Source of the DNA: Butyrivibrio proteoclasticus P6B7
Lineage (GTDB): Bacteria > Bacillota > Clostridia > Lachnospirales > Lachnospiraceae
Reading direction: 5' to 3'
NCBI RefSeq assembly: GCF_000622085.1
Contig: NZ_JHWL01000006.1
Coordinates: forward strand, 108,902 to 172,901
DNA: 64,000 bases
Shown: positions 36,888 to 45,111 of the stretch, piece by piece
Layout: each line of letters opens with the position of its first letter
How positions within the stretch are numbered: position 1 is the first letter of the stretch
Notes under the pieces: model-generated
The model's database searches: none
Told to the model about the DNA's origin: nothing
Seen by the model: only the letters and a program-made list of their open reading frames with translations
Translations under genes and position numbers: made by a program

Positions 36888-37987
36888 TATGCGTCCTCCT
36901 TTCCTAAGTCTTTGCGTACGACGATTTTATATCTGATAAAAAACTCACATCCAATGATAAAGAACAGGATAATTCCAGTCAGAATATCTGCAAAGCTCTG
37001 ATTAAGCTCAAAGGCAGTGGAGATTTCGCTGGCGCCCCTACTCATGAAGATGATCAAAAGGCTGGTGAAGATCATGGCAACAGGATTAAACTTTGCAAGC
37101 CATGAAACCATAACTCCTGTAAAGCCCTGTCCAGCAGAAATAGTTGTGGTTATTGTATGGTTAATGCCTCCCACCAAAAGAAGACCTGCCAAACCACAGA
37201 TTGCTCCTGACAATAACATGGTTCTGATCACAACCTTCTCAACACTGATTCCAACGTATCTGGCTGTGTTCTGGCTTTCACCAACTACTTCTATCTCATA
37301 TCCGTGCTTGGTAAATTTCAGATAGATAAACATTCCAATAGTGACAACTGCAGCAACAATAATGCTCAAAAGGTATTTATTACCAATATTTGGAAGCCAA
37401 CCTACGTTTGAATTCTGGTTGATAATACCGATCTTACCTGATCCCTTAGGAACCTCCCAGACTATGGTAAAATATGCCACAAGCTGTGTTGCGATATAGT
37501 TCATCATCAGTGTGGAAAGGGTTTCGTTAGTGTTCCATAAAGCTTTAAAGATCGCTGGAATTACTCCCCAAATGGCTCCTGCCAGTATGGAGGAGACGAT
37601 CATAAGAATTATTACCACAGCATTTGGAAGCTTGTCTGCCAGTGTGATCATGCATGCTGCCGCAGCAAGACCTCCCATCAGAACCTGTCCTTCACCACCT
37701 ACATTCCAAAACTGCATTTTAAAAGCAGGTGTAAGTGCCAGAGAAATGATAAGAAGAATGGCAACATACTGAAGTGTTATCCAGGTTTTTCTCTGGGTTC
37801 CAAAGGCTCCTTTAAAGATAGTGACAAAAATAGATATAGGATTGTCTCCGGTGCAGACCATAGTGATTATTGCGCATAACAAAAGCGCTGCCAAAATCGC
37901 AATTATTCTTATAGTCCAGGCTTCTCTTTTGCTGATATCAGCTCTTTTTACTATGTGATAACGAGGCTCTTTTACCTTCTGTCCCAT
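36887..37987 (-). CDS. Nucleoside ABC transporter permease (NupP-like)
   Basis: A 366-residue BPD_transp_2 permease with multiple membrane helices. The cytoplasmic coupling loop EIEVVGESQNTARYVGISVEK and the NVGGEGQVLMGGLAAA segment are typical of the first permease of BMP-type systems. Its start and stop touch the neighbouring nupO and nupQ genes, so the three are tightly coupled. Confidence 0.92.
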   Translation of the reverse strand: MGQKVKEPRYHIVKRADISKREAWTIRIIAILAALLLCAIITMVCTGDNPISIFVTIFKGAFGTQRKTWITLQYVAILLIISLALTPAFKMQFWNVGGEGQVLMGGLAAAACMITLADKLPNAVVIILMIVSSILAGAIWGVIPAIFKALWNTNETLSTLMMNYIATQLVAYFTIVWEVPKGSGKIGIINQNSNVGWLPNIGNKYLLSIIVAAVVTIGMFIYLKFTKHGYEIEVVGESQNTARYVGISVEKVVIRTMLLSGAICGLAGLLLVGGINHTITTTISAGQGFTGVMVSWLAKFNPVAMIFTSLLIIFMSRGASEISTAFELNQSFADILTGIILFFIIGCEFFIRYKIVVRKDLGKEDA

Positions 37988-39522
37988 TATATAGCCTCTC
38001 CTCTCTGTGTCATCATTGATCCCAAGGTGTATTTATCGGTATTCCTGCCATCTACAATTCCTGAAACCTTACCGCCGCAAAGGACAAGAACTCTGTCGCA
38101 AAGCTCCACAAGAACATCCAAATCTTCACCTACAAAGAGCACCGCTGCTCCTCTCTTCTTTTGCTGGTTGATAAGATCGTAAATCTGGTAGGAAGAACTG
38201 ATATCAAGACCTCTTACCGCATATGCAGTCAGCAAAACCTTAGGTCTTGAGGAAATCTCTCTTCCAACAAGAACCTTTTGTACATTTCCGCCAGAAAGCA
38301 GGCGCACTGGTGTGTCGATACTTGGAGTTGACACCTGAAGTTTATCAACAACCTTCTCTGCAAGCTTTCTAGGCTCTTTTTTCTCAGTAAAGAATCTTGA
38401 CTTACCGCTTCTATATGACCTGAGCATCATATTATCTGCAAGATTCATATTTCCAACAAGTCCCATTCCCAGTCTGTCTTCAGGAACAAATGAAAGCTTA
38501 ACGCCGAGCTCAGAAATTTCTCTTGGAGATTTACCAAGAAGATCCTCTGTTCTTCCATCCTGGTGGATATATGTGATCTTTCCATCCTTAATGATCTCAA
38601 GACCTGCAATTGCTCTAAGTAGCTCTTTTTGTCCGCAACCGGATATTCCTGCAATACCCAGAATTTCTCCAGTGTTGGCAGTAAAGGATACATCATCAAG
38701 CTTAACGATTCCCTCTTCATCAACAACAGTGAGGTTCTCCACCACGATACGTGGCTTAGGATCCACAGGATCAGGTCTTTCAATATTAAGAGAAACTGAA
38801 TGACCCACCATCATATCTGTCATTTCCTGAGCATTTGTTTTGCTTGTCCTCATGTCGCTTATGAATTCTCCATGGCGCAGAACTGCAACTCTGTCGGATA
38901 TGCTCTGAACTTCGTTTAGCTTGTGAGTAATAATAACTAAGGATTTTCCATCATGTTTCATATTGCGCATGACATTAAAAAGTTTCTCGGTTTCCTGAGG
39001 AGTCAGTACGGCTGTAGGTTCATCCAATATCAAAATATCTGCTCCCCTATAAAGAACCTTAACAATCTCAACTGTCTGCTTTTCAGAAACGGACATATCA
39101 TATATCTTCTTTTTGGTATTGATTTCAAATCCGTATTTGTCGCAGATTTCTTTAATTCTTTTCTCAGCCTCTTTTTTATTAAGCTTACCTTCAAGTCCAA
39201 GAATTATATTCTCTGTGGCGTCAAACACATCTATAAGCTTAAAGTGCTGATGAACCATGCCTATTCCCAGATCAAACGCATCTCTGGGAGAACGGATAAC
39301 AGCCTCTTTACCATTTATGATTATCTGTCCAGCATCGGGATAATAGATTCCCGCAAGCATATTCATAAGAGTGGTCTTTCCACTTCCGTTTTCGCCAAGA
39401 AGAGATAAGATCTCGCCCTTATAAACATCGAGATTGACATTGCTATTTGCTGTTACTTCACCAAAAGACTTTGTAATGCCACGAAGCGAAATGGCAACTT
39501 CCTTATTTTCCACAATTATCAC
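37987..39522 (-). CDS. Nucleoside ABC transporter ATP-binding protein (NupO-like)
   Basis: A 511-residue protein with two fused nucleotide-binding domains. The first has a full Walker A (GENGSGKTTLMNML), Walker B (ILILDEPTAVL) and H-loop. The second has a degenerate P-loop (GISGCGQKELL) but a good signature (LLSGGNVQKVL). This asymmetry is standard for sugar/nucleoside importers of the RbsA/NupO type. The AGGTGATAATT leader gives a fair ribosome site. It follows the binding-protein gene after a long stem-loop. Confidence 0.93.
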   Translation of the reverse strand: MIIVENKEVAISLRGITKSFGEVTANSNVNLDVYKGEILSLLGENGSGKTTLMNMLAGIYYPDAGQIIINGKEAVIRSPRDAFDLGIGMVHQHFKLIDVFDATENIILGLEGKLNKKEAEKRIKEICDKYGFEINTKKKIYDMSVSEKQTVEIVKVLYRGADILILDEPTAVLTPQETEKLFNVMRNMKHDGKSLVIITHKLNEVQSISDRVAVLRHGEFISDMRTSKTNAQEMTDMMVGHSVSLNIERPDPVDPKPRIVVENLTVVDEEGIVKLDDVSFTANTGEILGIAGISGCGQKELLRAIAGLEIIKDGKITYIHQDGRTEDLLGKSPREISELGVKLSFVPEDRLGMGLVGNMNLADNMMLRSYRSGKSRFFTEKKEPRKLAEKVVDKLQVSTPSIDTPVRLLSGGNVQKVLVGREISSRPKVLLTAYAVRGLDISSSYQIYDLINQQKKRGAAVLFVGEDLDVLVELCDRVLVLCGGKVSGIVDGRNTDKYTLGSMMTQRGEAI

Positions 39523-39550
39523 CTTTCAAAATTTCTATAAAGACTAAAAT

Positions 39551-39597
39551 AGGAAATCTTTGCAGCACAGTTAATCCTGTGCTCACAAAGATTTCCT
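39551..39597 (-). other. Long intercistronic stem-loop after the BMP lipoprotein gene
   Basis: AGGAAATCTTTG..GCACAG...CTGTGC..CAAAGATTTCCT, about 18 paired bases with one small internal loop, followed by ATTTTAG on the minus strand. It probably stabilises the upstream mRNA or attenuates read-through so that the lipoprotein is made in excess. Confidence 0.75.
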
Positions 39598-39617
39598 TAG
39601 GTCACATAATGTAATTA

Positions 39618-40868
39618 TCAATATGCTGTATCAAGAAGTGAAATTCCATCAATCTGTAAATCAAAGTAAGGAGCTGAACGGAATTCAGATCCAGACTCTG
39701 CAAAATAGCCATCTGTGATAACTTCTGTATCAGCTGTATACTCAGCATCTGTATCTACATCAGCCATGTAAGATGAAAGTGTCTCGCCGTTTACAGTAAA
39801 TGTAGTTGTATCAAATACATGAAGTGTTCCTGCATTCATAGCCTTTTCAGCCTCAGCAATTGCCTCAGCTGTGCCCTCTGCAGCTGCATCTCCAAGGTCT
39901 GTAAGAACTACAGAACCTGTCTCAAGAGTTCCAACCCAGTCAGTAGCAATTTCTGTCTTGTTTGCTACAGCATCGATGATATATGCAAAATATGGTGCCC
40001 AGTCAATTCTTGAAGAAACGATGAATGTGTTAGGGCAAGCAGATGCTGTGCTTCCGTTGTAAGAAACGTCTGGTACACCAGCCTTCTCACATGCTGTAGG
40101 AGCACCCATTGAATCAGCGTGCTGTGAAAGAAGTACACAGCCATCTTCGATAAGCTTGTTAGCGCCTTCCTTTTCTGCTGTCTCATCGTACCAAGAACCT
40201 GTGAAGGTTACTTCCATAGTAGCTGATGGGCATACAGAACGTGCGCCAAGGAAGAATGATGTATAACCTGAGATAACCTCTGCATATGTGTAAGCACCAA
40301 CATAACCAATCTTAGCCTGGTCTTCTGTGATCTCACCATTTGCGATCATCTCATTGAGCTTCATTCCTGCAGCAATACCTGCAAGATAACGTCCCTCATA
40401 GATTGTAGCGAAAGCGTTGTGGTAATTAGAAAGATTCTCTGTATGTGCCTTTGTACCTGTTGCGTGGCAGAACTGAACTTCAGGATATTCCTTAGCTGCC
40501 TCGATCATGTAATCCTCATGACCAAATGAATCTGCAAATACGATATCGCAACCTGCATCTGCAAGCTCACAAGCAGCCTCATAACACTCCTGACCCTCAG
40601 GAATATTTGTCTTGAACATGTATTCAACACCTGCTGCCTCACAAGCCTGTGTAGCACCATTGATAAAGTTCAGGTCGTATGTTGAGTTCTCATCGTGTAA
40701 GAAAATAAAGCCAACCTTTACATCAGAAGCTGGTGTCTGTGTAGCCTCTGTACTAGAAGCCTCAGAAGCTGTTTCTTTTTCTGTAGAAGCTGTGTTTGAG
40801 CAGGCAACTAATGACATTACCATTGTGGCAGCAAGAACTGCTGACAAAACTTTTTTAATTTTTTTCAT
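39618..40868 (-). CDS. BMP-family nucleoside-binding lipoprotein (NupN-like)
   Basis: A 416-residue Bmp/PnrA-type binding protein. Lipobox LVACSN ends the signal peptide, and a Ser/Thr/Glu-rich linker precedes the two-lobed domain. The family is known to bind purine nucleosides. I start at MKKIKKVLSA, preceded by GGAGGATGAG; the longer frame runs into the riboswitch leader. It is the first gene of the riboswitch-controlled unit. Confidence 0.93.
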   Translation of the reverse strand: MKKIKKVLSAVLAATMVMSLVACSNTASTEKETASEASSTEATQTPASDVKVGFIFLHDENSTYDLNFINGATQACEAAGVEYMFKTNIPEGQECYEAACELADAGCDIVFADSFGHEDYMIEAAKEYPEVQFCHATGTKAHTENLSNYHNAFATIYEGRYLAGIAAGMKLNEMIANGEITEDQAKIGYVGAYTYAEVISGYTSFFLGARSVCPSATMEVTFTGSWYDETAEKEGANKLIEDGCVLLSQHADSMGAPTACEKAGVPDVSYNGSTASACPNTFIVSSRIDWAPYFAYIIDAVANKTEIATDWVGTLETGSVVLTDLGDAAAEGTAEAIAEAEKAMNAGTLHVFDTTTFTVNGETLSSYMADVDTDAEYTADTEVITDGYFAESGSEFRSAPYFDLQIDGISLLDTAY

Positions 40869-40956
40869 CTCATCCTCCATTTTTGACATCGAACACTGGT
40901 CATTTGTAAGGATTGATTTCTGTGCGTATCTTATTTGGAAGGAATATCCTGGCAAA

Positions 40957-40988
40957 TAAAAAAGGCATAGAAACCTCGTTTCTACGCC
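40957..40988 (-). terminator. Riboswitch expression-platform terminator
   Basis: GGCGTAGAAAC-gag-GTTTCTATGCC followed by TTTTTTA on the minus strand, between the purine aptamer and the start of the lipoprotein gene. Its 5' arm (GTAGAAAC) is complementary to the aptamer's J2/3 (GTTTCTAC). Confidence 0.9.
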
Positions 40989-41050
40989 TATCTGATTTGA
41001 TATCATCAACAATTAATGTGTATAAAAAACATTGTATGTGCATCAAACAC

Positions 41051-41118
41051 TCGATAGTCCGGTAATTTACGGTAACCGGGTAGAAACATCAAATCCATAT
41101 CATTTGACCTATATCGAT
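41051..41118 (-). ncRNA. Purine (guanine-class) riboswitch aptamer
   Basis: A three-way junction. P1 is TCGAT/ATCGA, P2 is GTCAAAT/ATTTGAT with loop GATATGG, J2/3 is GTTTCTACC, P3 is CCGGT/ACCGG with a CCGTAAAT loop, and J3/1 is GACTAT. The junction pyrimidine that pairs with the ligand is C (ACTAT), so guanine or hypoxanthine rather than adenine is expected. With the terminator at 40957-40988 it should switch off purine uptake when guanine is abundant. Confidence 0.93.
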
Positions 41119-41131
41119 AAAATACCCGCTT

Positions 41132-41160
41132 ATATTAGCAAAGAAACATCAAGATTACAA
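41132..41160 (-). promoter_or_regulatory. Promoter of the nup-xpt unit
   Basis: Minus-strand -35 TTGTAA (41155-41160) and -10 TAATAT (41132-41137), 17 bp apart, starting transcription just ahead of the riboswitch. Confidence 0.6.
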
Positions 41161-41689
41161 GCTTTTTTTATGGTTTTCTTGCTGTCTCTTTTTGCTGGCT
41201 TTTTTGCAGGCTTGTCTGCTGTGTTTGTTACTGTTGGAAATAGCTTGAGCTGCATGAAATCCGGCTTGGTGTACGTGTGGGCTTCGGCTTGGTGCACATG
41301 GCAAGTAGTAATATACATTTTGCCCCAGAGTTTACGGCTTTTTTTGAGTTTTTCTAATTTTGGACACTAAGAAAAAAAAGTGCAACGTCTATATTTTTAT
41401 TTTTGCTTTTTAGGCAGTAAAGAATCATGCAAATTAGTTTGTGGCCCATCTTTCGTCTGCTAGTTTTACTGCTTAAATCAAGTTTTCATTTTTTTAGCAG
41501 TATACTTGCAACTAGATTAGTTCATCATCTTCAATTCCTTACTGCTTTTTATATAATATCAAAAATAAAGACGTTGGCCCAAAAATTCTCTACATCTTTT
41601 TTGGAGAAAATGAATATAGAGCCGTAAAATTCCCAATTTAACTAGATAAAAAACAGATTGCGTAATCCTCAGAACATGCACCTGCTAGC
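41161..41689. other. Gene-free A/T-rich stretch
   Basis: About 530 bp between the nup-xpt promoter and the stop of the next minus-strand gene. Frames here are short, low in complexity or without ribosome sites. Poly-T runs and the words GCAGTA/TACTGC recur (near 41412, 41468, 41500 and 41541), but I see no convincing hairpin, promoter or gene. Confidence 0.5.
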
Positions 41690-42178
41690 CTAGTATACCG
41701 GATCAAAAAAGATCCATGACACAGGAAGCCAAAGATATTTGTGTTCATACACGATGCGGACGTATTTTTCACTTCCATCTGCAAGTATTTCTTCACGCTC
41801 TTCATCTGACAAAGCGTCAAAATCATACATGCACATGTCTGTCATGCCAGCAAATTCGCCAACTGAAATGTGGGCAAGTGCTAGCTTTGAATTGTTCTTT
41901 TTGATATAGTCCTGAACATACTCAACGCCTTCCTCGCAAATTATTACCTTCTCGGATCTCATGTGAACCCAGTAAATATCTGATGCCTCTGCCTTGGTCT
42001 GACCGTAAACAGTATAACCATCAGGAAGATTAAGTGCTTCTATCTTGTGATTTGCATATTTGCATGCTAAATAGTAGCCAATTCTACTGGTAGATATGAT
42101 AAATACCACGACTACAAGTAGTATTATTCCTAGTATTTTTAACTTGTTCTTCTTCAATATTAGTTGGTCCTTTCTCAA
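41690..42178 (-). CDS. Membrane-anchored protein of unknown function
   Basis: A 162-residue protein with a basic N-terminus, one membrane helix (about 14-34) and an extracytoplasmic domain of about 125 residues with an acidic middle (DALSDEEREEILADGSE) and an aromatic end (LWLPVSWIFFDPVY). There is no lipobox or catalytic motif. The ribosome site is AAAGGA. It lies 37 bp downstream of another unknown gene, probably in the same unit. I do not recognise the family. Confidence 0.6.
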   Translation of the reverse strand: MRKDQLILKKNKLKILGIILLVVVVFIISTSRIGYYLACKYANHKIEALNLPDGYTVYGQTKAEASDIYWVHMRSEKVIICEEGVEYVQDYIKKNNSKLALAHISVGEFAGMTDMCMYDFDALSDEEREEILADGSEKYVRIVYEHKYLWLPVSWIFFDPVY

Positions 42179-42215
42179 TAAATAAATGTTCCCTCAAAAT
42201 AGATGGGCTAAACAT

Positions 42216-42713
42216 CTAGTGGTAGTACCTGATAAGATCTTTCATCTGCTCAGCAATATTCTTTTTGTCATCGTCAACCTGCATGTTGTTTAATAGTGAT
42301 TTAGTGTACTCAAGCATTTCTCTGTATAGCTCGCTATCCTTGGAATCCTTGGCATAGTCAAGTATTCCGCATTTGATGTTAGTATTTCGCATGCCAAGAA
42401 GGCTATGGCACACTGCGTACTTAGACAGCTCATCTTTGAAGTGCAAATTCCGGAGCATTTCATAAAACAATTTTAGATTTTCTATAGTTCTGTGTTCGCC
42501 AACTATTAAAACAGCAGTGGAGAAGCTGTCCCAGGTTTCCTTTTTGGTAATCTTAGCTATACACTTCTCAAGGTACTCCGTCGCCCACTGCTCAAGGGTC
42601 TGTCTTGGGATATGCATATCGCTGAGCTCTTGATATCTTTCTTCACCTCTAGCTAAGAAGAAGGCGGAACACCCATTTTTCCAATATATTTCTTTTGCTT
42701 CTTTAAGGGTCAT
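42216..42713 (-). CDS. Helical protein of unknown function
   Basis: A 165-residue soluble, mainly helical protein starting MTLKEAKEIYWKNGCSAFFLARGEE. I set the start at the ATG overlapping the stop of the isochorismatase-like gene (ATGA), which gives tight coupling; the longer in-frame start at 42782 has no support. The ALRTVRF stretch ahead is out-of-frame read-through. There are no membrane segments or metal motifs. Similar-sized helical proteins starting TLKEAK...W are frequent in Clostridia, but I cannot name the family. Confidence 0.6.
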   Translation of the reverse strand: MTLKEAKEIYWKNGCSAFFLARGEERYQELSDMHIPRQTLEQWATEYLEKCIAKITKKETWDSFSTAVLIVGEHRTIENLKLFYEMLRNLHFKDELSKYAVCHSLLGMRNTNIKCGILDYAKDSKDSELYREMLEYTKSLLNNMQVDDDKKNIAEQMKDLIRYYH

Positions 42714-43246
42714 GGTTTTGCCTTTCTTAGCATCTCCACAGCTGCATCCATGGAAACGCACTGTGCGAAGCGCTCTGGCCACATCATGTTGTTGTAGTAT
42801 TTGTAGGTGGTCTCTCTGTCCATGTAATCATTGTCGAAGGTGGAGTTGGTGCCCTCCGGGATGATGACTGTGTAGCCGCGCTCAAAGGCTGACTTCACAG
42901 TGGCATCGATGCAGAAGTTAGTCTGGAGTCCGATTACCATAAGGGTGTTGTCTTTAGTGCTAGACTCAAGATATTCCACAAGTTCCTTATTTCCGAAGCA
43001 GGTATTTATGGTCTTGTAAAAGATCTTTTCTCCAGATTGTGGTGCTACCTGATCTGCAATCTCAAAGTCCCTGTCGCCAATTGAAAAGCCAGTTCCTGGA
43101 CCGTCATCATGCTGAACGTAGATTACTTCTACGTTATTCTTTCTTGCTGTATCTATGATTTTCTGGGTATTTTGAATGAAACCTTCGAAGTTAAAGAGCC
43201 TTTCGTCTGTGATCCCCTTTTGAACGTCTATAACTAGTACTTTCAT
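42710..43246 (-). CDS. Isochorismatase-like cysteine hydrolase
   Basis: A 178-residue amidohydrolase of the isochorismatase superfamily. The triad is visible as Asp in VLVIDVQKGI, Lys in the KIFYKTINTCFGNKEL region, and Cys in VIGLQTNFCIDAT. Unlike the pncA product at 16981, it lacks the metal-binding nicotinamidase segment and is not near NAD genes, so its substrate is open. It is coupled by an ATGA overlap to the unknown gene downstream. Confidence 0.85.
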   Translation of the reverse strand: MKVLVIDVQKGITDERLFNFEGFIQNTQKIIDTARKNNVEVIYVQHDDGPGTGFSIGDRDFEIADQVAPQSGEKIFYKTINTCFGNKELVEYLESSTKDNTLMVIGLQTNFCIDATVKSAFERGYTVIIPEGTNSTFDNDYMDRETTYKYYNNMMWPERFAQCVSMDAAVEMLRKAKP

Positions 43247-43367
43247 GCTGTCTCCTCCTGTCTGGCCAAAGCCAACTTATCTACCATGATACATGGTTTT
43301 GCTCCGGATAGGAAGATGAATTCTGGAGGTCAAAGCACAGGTTAAAGAAAAAAAAGTATAATATCAC

Positions 43368-43406
43368 AATTTAATTGTTGACAATTTAATTGCATCATGT
43401 TATTGT
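43368..43406 (+). promoter_or_regulatory. trxA promoter with repeated CAATTTAATTG
   Basis: Consensus -35 TTGACA (43378-43383) and -10 TATTGT (43401-43406), spacer 17 bp. The element CAATTTAATTG occurs twice (43368-43378 and 43382-43392), and the overlap forms the palindrome AATTGTTGACAATT across the -35 box, a candidate repressor site. Confidence 0.7.
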
Positions 43407-43467
43407 AGTCTCAACAAAAAAACAACAAACAAAAACAAACCAATAACAAACCCTGGAGGTAAGAGAT

Positions 43468-43785
43468 ATGGAATACAAATTTACAGAAGCAAATTTTGAA
43501 AATGAAGTTTTAAATAGTGACATCCCTGTACTTGTAGACTTCTACGCAGACTGGTGTGGTCCTTGCAAGATGATGATGCCAGTAGTTGAGAAGCTTGCAG
43601 AAACCTATGATGGCAAGATCAAGGTTGGCAAGATCAACTCAGATGAGAATAGCGCACTTGCTGCCAAGTACAATATCATGTCAATCCCAAGCTTTCTTGT
43701 TATCAAGAACGGTGAGGTTGTAAACAGTGCTACTGGTGCAATGCCAGCAGAGGCACTTGCTAAGATGCTTGACGAAGCTCTTTAA
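43468..43785 (+). CDS. trxA: Thioredoxin
   Basis: A 105-residue thioredoxin with the active-site WCGPC at residues 29-33 and the cis-proline SIPSFLV. It is a cytoplasmic dithiol reductant. The ribosome site is CTGGAGG. It is a single-gene unit with its own promoter and terminator. No thioredoxin reductase is adjacent. Confidence 0.95.
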   Translation: MEYKFTEANFENEVLNSDIPVLVDFYADWCGPCKMMMPVVEKLAETYDGKIKVGKINSDENSALAAKYNIMSIPSFLVIKNGEVVNSATGAMPAEALAKMLDEAL

Positions 43786-43863
43786 TTTTAGCCAACAAGA
43801 CATTTTCCTTCAACATACACACCGTAAATGCTGAATTGGTATATTCAGATGTTTACAAAAATA

Positions 43864-43900
43864 AATACCAGAAGAGCCTATCAGAAGGCTTTCTGGTATT
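43864..43900 (+). terminator. Intrinsic terminator of trxA
   Basis: AATACCAGAAgAGCC...GGCTtTCTGGTATT followed by TTATTTTG on the plus strand. Confidence 0.9.
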
Positions 43901-43969
43901 TTATTTTGTATCACACAATAATTCTTATTCTAATATTTTTCAAAATCTTCTAGTCTTGGCTAGCTCTTT

Positions 43970-45097
43970 TTACTTCATCACAACAAGCTCATACTCTCTA
44001 GATCCAACTCCGATCTTCTGAGCATGTTCCAGGGTCTCAGCCCAGGAAACGTTAGGATTACTGTTGTGCCATACATCGCCGTGATCGTGGAAGTGCTCGC
44101 TGGCCATGTTGTCACCAAGCTGGCTGTTACGGATTGGCTCAGCCTTCTGGCACAGGTCAACGCAGGCCTGATCAAGGGCTACTGGATCGAAGGATGCCAG
44201 CATTCCGATATCTGGAAGGATTGGAGCATCGTTCTCACCGTGGCAGTCACAGTTAGGTGAAACGTCTGTGATAAGGCTGATGTGGAAATGTGGTCTTCCG
44301 CCAACAACAGCTGCTGCGTACTCAGCCATTCTCATGCCAAGAAGTGCAGGCGCATCATCGTTCTTATTGGATATTGCATCGAAACCGCAGGCGCCGATAC
44401 ATCTTCCGCATCCCTTACACTTGTCAGGATCAATCCAAGCTTTATTATTCTCTTTATATACGATAGCGTCAGAGCCGCACTCTTTAGCACATCTCCTGCA
44501 GCCACGACACCTGTCTTCATTAACCTCAGGCTGCCCGCTCTTGTGCTGGAGCATCTTACCAGCTCTACTTCCGCAGCCCATTCCGATATTCTTAATGGCA
44601 CCGCCAAAACCTGCCTGCTCATGGCCCTTGAAGTGGTTCAAAGAAATAAAGATATCCGCATCCATTACCGCACGGCCAATGTAAGCCTCCTCAAAGAGCT
44701 CTCCATTTGGCACGGGAACTGCAATATCATCTGTTCCGCGAAGACCGTCCGCAATGATGATCTGGCAGCCTGTTGTAACAGTGTTAAATCCGTTAATGTT
44801 GGCACAGTCCAGGTGCTCAAGAGCATGCTTACGGCTTCCTGGGTAAAGTGTGTTGCAGTCAGTAAGGAAAGGTAAACCTCCTAGCTCTTTTACCACATCT
44901 GCAACTGCCTTGGCATAGTTAGGACGAAGGAAAGCCAGATTACCCAGCTCTCCAAAGTGCATCTTGATAGCCACGAACTTGCCGTCCATGTCGATATCGC
45001 CAATGCCTGCCATTCTGATTAGTTTCTGTAACTTCGCTGTAAGACTGACACCGAGGCCTGTTCTAAAATCGGTGAAATATACTTTTGAATTTGCCAT
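43970..45097 (-). CDS. DUF362 protein with two 4Fe-4S clusters
   Basis: A 375-residue DUF362 protein. A pair of ferredoxin-type motifs is present in the middle (CRGCRRCAKECGSDAI and CKGCGRCIGACGFDAI), giving two 4Fe-4S clusters. The DUF362 parts flank them (ADIFISLNHFKGHEQAGFGGAIKNIGMG before; DPVALDQACVDLC after). It is a presumed electron-transfer or redox protein of unknown partner. It is followed immediately by an AAAGAGCT word next to the stop. The GH25-like gene lies 14 bp upstream. Confidence 0.85.
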   Translation of the reverse strand: MANSKVYFTDFRTGLGVSLTAKLQKLIRMAGIGDIDMDGKFVAIKMHFGELGNLAFLRPNYAKAVADVVKELGGLPFLTDCNTLYPGSRKHALEHLDCANINGFNTVTTGCQIIIADGLRGTDDIAVPVPNGELFEEAYIGRAVMDADIFISLNHFKGHEQAGFGGAIKNIGMGCGSRAGKMLQHKSGQPEVNEDRCRGCRRCAKECGSDAIVYKENNKAWIDPDKCKGCGRCIGACGFDAISNKNDDAPALLGMRMAEYAAAVVGGRPHFHISLITDVSPNCDCHGENDAPILPDIGMLASFDPVALDQACVDLCQKAEPIRNSQLGDNMASEHFHDHGDVWHNSNPNVSWAETLEHAQKIGVGSREYELVVMK

Positions 45098-45111
45098 TTT
45101 GCCTCCTACTC

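Noticed and set aside
41130..41318. Minus-strand frame of 62 codons with Lys/Pro/Ala-rich sequence
   Set aside because: Its end overlaps the nup promoter, there is no ribosome site, and the Lys/Pro/Ala-rich sequence is low in complexity.
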